Positions 58,391 through 64,000 of a stretch of DNA of 64,000 nt are shown piece after piece. Position 1 is the first letter of the stretch. Each line of letters opens with the position of its first letter. Position numbers and translations under genes: made by a program. This DNA is from Lamellibrachia satsuma. Its lineage: Eukaryota > Annelida > Polychaeta > Sabellida > Siboglinidae. Below the pieces are notes generated by a model. The model searched no databases. It was given only the letters and a program-made list of their open reading frames with translations, and had not been told where the DNA came from. Location: contig BSQZ01000001.1 of the NCBI GenBank assembly GCA_033239005.1, positions 14,154,500-14,218,499 of the forward strand, in the 5' to 3' direction.

Positions 58391-61040
58391 GAGTCGAGAC
58401 GACGCTGCTGCAGTGTGACAAATTCGAGTTATCACACTCGAAGTGTTGTGGAAGGTATAATCCTGGAGGATTTGTGCACTCAATGTTGTATAACATGATT
58501 AGTACCTTCGATCGCCAGGGGTATTATTGCATTGTTGTAAAGTTGGGTCACTCGCCAGAGCCGAAGCACTGCCAGATTAATATGCTGCTGGACGAGTTTT
58601 ATTAGTTGACCTGGCATGTTTGCCCTGAGCCGGAACAGTGTGTAGATACTGATACTCTACGTTATGCATTCACAACTTCTTGCGGCTCTACGTTATGTTT
58701 CAATATAGTGAGTTCAACTGGTGAGTCACATTTATGTGCAGTGTGTATTTTTAGTGAAGTGCTGGAAGTAGGTAGCGTTTATAAGTTTATTACGTAGCAA
58801 GTGTTTACCGCGTTACAGTTCAGCTACGGGCGTGGTTGCTAGGTGTGACGTAGGCATACTTGAACGCAGCGTTGGTTCAATTACAGTGTCACTGTGGGGC
58901 ACAACAAACACTTACATTCACCTGGCACGTCGCGTTCACTTCGTCCACTCCAGACAATGGTGGGTATCATTGCGTAACCTTTTGTAGACTATGTTTGCTG
59001 ATGTAACTCCATGGCGCTTAGCATTATTCGTTTCATACATATGTATGTATTCGTTTCATACATACATATGTATGGATGTGTCGCATGTTACCAGAGTTAC
59101 TGTGATGTGAACCACTGTTCATGTATTGTGTAATTTTTTTGGGATTGGATGTTGTCCCAGTTGTTACGCTAACACATCGTATGTATTGCTATGATTTCCC
59201 TTGGTTACACCAGGGCAAGTCATGTCTGACAAATGTAGCTCGCCTCAATTTTCGTAATGACAATTGCATTAATATTTGATTTTTATTATTTCATATGTTC
59301 CATGAAGACAGTATTATAAACCCTTATACTTTGAACATAATACATATTCAGACCTTCAAAGCCTTTTTCGCAATCTGAATTTTTATGAACAGGGATATGG
59401 CTATATTAAAAGATTATGATACTTATGCTGTGCACGTATTGCAAGTTGTACTGGGCAAACATGGAAGAATCTGACGATTTTTTTCCAGACAGATTAACAA
59501 AATCCCTCATATGGAGAGAGGGTCTTGAAACACCATGTGGCGTGACATTAAAGCTGAAATGGAGACGACTGTTTATACATGGATCATACTTATGAAGGCG
59601 ACTCAAAACTTAATCCAATTCAGAGATTTTGTTGATGGCCTATGCTCTCGGCGAGCAAGCGGATCTAACAAGACGTCGCGAAAATGGCAGCTAAAGGCGA
59701 AGTGTCATTTGATATGTTCTAGTTGTGACAGTTGGGTAGATTTGGCAAAGACCGGTGTGGAAAGGCAGGTAGACAAGTTGAAGTAGTTAGATGTGATGAT
59801 GACAGGGCAGGGTGAATTGGGCGGTGTCCAGCCAGGTGGTGAAACTAGGGAAATGAGGAGAGAGCTTGTGCAAGGAGATAGCGGCGAGGGAGACAGCTGG
59901 TAAGAAGAAGACAAATGGATGGAGGCAGAGCGTGCAGCAAGAGGAAGGTAAACGGATGAGTGGCGATGGATTGTCACGTGGTACGACGGCAGCTGAGTGA
60001 GCAGTAATTCTGTGTCTTTGTTGGATGTATCAGCGCTGCAGTGCACGCTCTGTATGCATGCGGTCATAGCATAGAGCATTCTCTTGCAATGCCCATACAA
60101 CCTACAACGCACTGCCCACATTTGTTTCCCAGTATTTCTTATGCCCTACCTTGCCTTAGTGTTTCCCTAATCCAATTTACCTGGAATCTTTGAGTGACGG
60201 CAAGTACATTTAAAAAAGAAATTGGAAAGATTGTGACTTAGTGTCAGATTGGGGTGGAGCAAAGGAACTAGTGATTACATTTACCAGTTTGTCCACATTT
60301 GAATTGACCAAACTATCTTGTCTGACAATCGATATGCTACTCACAAGTCACTCGGCTGTAATTTGTAATTTTATGTGAAAAGCTTTCACAAAAGATGCAA
60401 GGATTGAACATTGGGTCCATCGACTTAGATTGAAAAAAGGTTTCATTTATACATGACATAAATTATTACTCTCATTCCAGGCAAAATATTACTATTTTCT
60501 GATGAATTATGTCTAACTGTAAACACTGGAAGCAGAAATGTTACCCTCATTTACCTCCATTTCACAGGAATTTCTAAATTTTCATCTCGCAGTGAACTAG
60601 TATCAACGGTGAAATTATGCTCGTCAAAGAACATGCTTATTATGGCCCCTTTTAAAATAATAAATTAGTTTGACCCCTGGACCCACTGGTAGAATGAGAG
60701 AACATATGTCAGCAAAACATAACCCAATGTACTGCGACTAACACATACTATTATCTCGGGGAACATCATAGGTTAGTTTTTATTAACACGTGCACACACG
60801 AACGACGTAGACAAGAACGCAGAAATAACGCCTAAGATTTCAATTCAATTAAACAAAATCCTGATAACGAAGAATCTATGTCGCCATCCGTCATATATGT
60901 TGTGCCGCTGTCTTGAAATAGACGACACAAATAAAAATATGTTTTAAATCAGGGTATGTCATGATGCATGTTTGTTTTTCAAATGAGGGTTTGATTTGGT
61001 CATGTCAGGGCCCACCACTTTGTATGGTTCTAGGGTCATT
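58391..61040. other. Intergenic, no gene recognised
   Basis: Open frames of 60-140 codons exist on both strands (58360-58605, 59535-59786, minus 59705-60121), but none shows a motif, splice-site pattern or family resemblance that I can support. At 59030-59075 ATACATA repeats occur. Otherwise unremarkable. Confidence 0.5.
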
Positions 61041-61149
61041 AGAATGTTTATACTCCATTCACCTGAATATCGATCAGTGGTATGATCTTGGGTTGTGTTT
61101 TGACTGTTTGTGAGTTTGCGACAGTGTTGTTTGAGTGAGAGACGAGTGA

Positions 61150-62692
61150 GGACTGTACAGCAGAAACTCCGTCAGATGCACGACTTCTATCTAAGCAACA
61201 GAGTTGACGAGATTCGAGGCTATGCTGACACCACTCCACCAGCTGTTTATACTCTTATGGCAGTAGGAGACTATCCCGCAGGAATTCAAAGATGTTTCAA
61301 TCATACATCTGTACAAACGCAAAGGGAACTGTTAGTCCTGCGAAAACCGCCGAGGCATTTCACTCCTCTCCATCGCAGGTAAGATATTCGCCAAGATCCT
61401 GCTGAAACGTCTCACACTGCACCTCGACCAGTGACTCCTATACCAGAGAGCCAATGTGGATTCCGGAAAGAGCACGGAACCACAGACATGGTGTTCGCTC
61501 AAGGCAGCTTCAACAGAAATGTCAGGAAAAAAATGCCGACATGTTCTCCACCTCCGTCGATCTGACCAAGGCCTTCGACACTGTCTGTGGTGAGGGTCTG
61601 TGGAGGATCATGTCCAAGTACGGCTGTTCACAAAAGGTCATCGCCATGGTGAAACAATTCCATGATGTCATGCAAGCAAGAGTTCAGGACAACGATGAGA
61701 GGTCTGAGCCTTCCCCTCTCACAAGCGGTATGAAACAAGGACGCGTCGTAGCACCGTTACTGTTCAGTCTAATGTTCTTCGACATGCTGACGGATGCCTT
61801 TAAACATGGTGACATTGGAATATGCGTCATATACCGAACCAATGGAAAGCTGTTCAACCTCAGGAGGCTTCAGGCAAAAACCAAGGTCATGACAGACATC
61901 ATCAGAGACTTTCTATTTGCTGACGAATGCGTCCTAAACGCAGGGTCAGAAGCTGACATGCAAGTCGAAGTTCTCTGATGCATACAACGACTTCGGCCTG
62001 ACCATCAGTATCAAAAAGCCAACCCCAGAGCAACCGTACATTGAGCCCAGCATCACAGCCAACGGCCAAAGACTGAAAGTGGTGAACAGATTCACATACT
62101 TAGGACGCTGAATCACTTCTACACAACCAGCCTCTGAAGACTCCTCAACTTCACGTGGCAGGACAAGATCCCGGACACTGAGGTCCTTGCTCAAGCAGGC
62201 CTACCCAGCATCCACACCATCCTGATGCAGTTTCAGTTACGATGGACAGGCCATGTAGCTCGAATGCCAGACCACCGGCTGCCGAAAAGACTATTCTACG
62301 ATGAGCTACAAGGCTCACAAGGAGGGCAAAAGAAACGTTTCAAAGACAATCTGGAGATCTCTGTGAAAACGTTTGCCATCAAACGCCAATACACGGGAAC
62401 ACGCTGCTCAGGACCGTGTTGAACGGCGCTCCTTCCGGTATAAAGGCGCTGCAACCTGTGAGGCAAACAGAACTGCTGCTGCAGAACAACGGAGGCAAGC
62501 CAGAAAGTCAAGAGCCAGCGACTCTCTGACAAGACATGCGGCTCACATCCCCTGTCCACACTGCCAGAGAATCTTCCAGGCGCAGATTGGCCTCTTCTGC
62601 CACCCGCGTAGTCACAGATCAGTCCAGCCCCATCAACACTGAAGTGGTACTCATCGTTTCGCGATGTACGAACGAACGAACGAAAAAGAAGT
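61150..62692 (+). mobile_element. Non-LTR retrotransposon copy with RT and zinc-finger tail, inactive
   Basis: In order on the plus strand: KLRQMHDFYLSNRVDEIRGY, a deletion, LHLDQ and CGFRKEHGTTDMVF, VDLTKAFDTVCGEGLWRIMS (RT box A), SGMKQGRVVAPLLFSLMF (box B), FLFADECVLNAGSEADMQ (catalytic box), QLRWTGHVARMPDHRLPKRL, GGQKKRFKDNLE, and CPHCQRIFQAQIGLFCHPRS. The 3' terminus is CGAACGAACGAACGAA. Frameshifts, an internal deletion and Asp-to-Glu in the catalytic FADD box mark it dead. It belongs to the common endonuclease-RT LINE class also seen at 11878 and 18640. Confidence 0.85.
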
Positions 62693-63633
<941 letters not shown>

Positions 63634-63636
63634 TTA

Positions 63637-63824
<188 letters not shown>

Positions 63825-63865
63825 CTAGGCACAACATGGGGACATTTTTTGGTTCTTGCTTGAAA

Positions 63866-63877
63866 CAAAGAGTGTGA

Positions 63878-63923
<46 letters not shown>

Positions 63924-64000
63924 AGGGAGGGAGGGAGAGAGAGAAGGAGGGAGGGATGGAGGGATGGAAGGATGGATGGAGGGAGGGAGGGAGGGAGGGA
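63866..64000. repeat. (GA)n, (GGGA)n and (GGAT)n purine tract at the right edge
   Basis: AGAG dinucleotides pass into GGGA and GGAT tetranucleotides and continue past the window end. Confidence 0.95.

Overview
This is a window of animal nuclear DNA. It has four multi-exon genes with GT-AG introns. Long introns and intergenic stretches are filled with microsatellites, minisatellites, broken non-LTR retrotransposons, a Penelope-type relic, tRNA-derived SINEs and small inverted-repeat elements. The gene set (whirlin, AKNA, the piRNA methyltransferase HENMT1 and an SLC16 monocarboxylate transporter) marks a bilaterian. The repeat style suggests a marine invertebrate (lophotrochozoan or invertebrate deuterostome). 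I cannot name the species from the sequence.

Layout. 1-3632 (minus): the N-terminal half of an SLC16 transporter, three coding exons, running off the left edge. 3633-7287: intergenic. 7288-17785 (minus): a complete whirlin (WHRN) gene. I resolved 15 coding exons, all in frame, giving about 946 residues in the order HHD1-PDZ1-PDZ2-HHD2-linker-PDZ3. 17786-27753: 10 kb intergenic, with LINE relics, an AAT tract, a 39-bp satellite, a 250-bp AT hairpin and three further tandem arrays. 27881-45052 (plus): a complete AKNA gene, 19 coding exons and about 1611 residues. 45053-48003: AKNA 3' UTR and convergent 3' ends. 48004-54523 (minus): a complete HENMT1 gene, 6 coding exons and about 536 residues with an unusual acidic tail. 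54524-64000: no confident gene; LINE fragments, a 33-bp minisatellite invaded by a small element rich in inverted CCAAT motifs, and AT tracts set in long inverted repeats.

How the genes relate. Whirlin and AKNA lie head to head, AKNA and HENMT1 tail to tail. In human, AKNA and WHRN are also direct neighbours (9q32), so the pair looks like retained ancestral linkage. The proteins are not one pathway: whirlin is a scaffold of stereocilia and ciliary or synaptic complexes, AKNA organises microtubules at centrosomes, HENMT1 methylates piRNA 3' ends, and the SLC16 protein carries monocarboxylates or related solutes. Exon boundaries were placed by hand from splice consensus, reading-frame continuity and remembered family sequence. 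No alignment or expression data were available.

No clearly new multi-gene system is present. The most unusual items are: a long intronic inverted pair of the same small transposon inside AKNA; an inverted-repeat element forming the intron end beside HENMT1 exon 4; a small element carrying about nine CCAAT-type motifs; (AT)n tracts bounded by inverted arms; and the acidic C-terminal extension of HENMT1.
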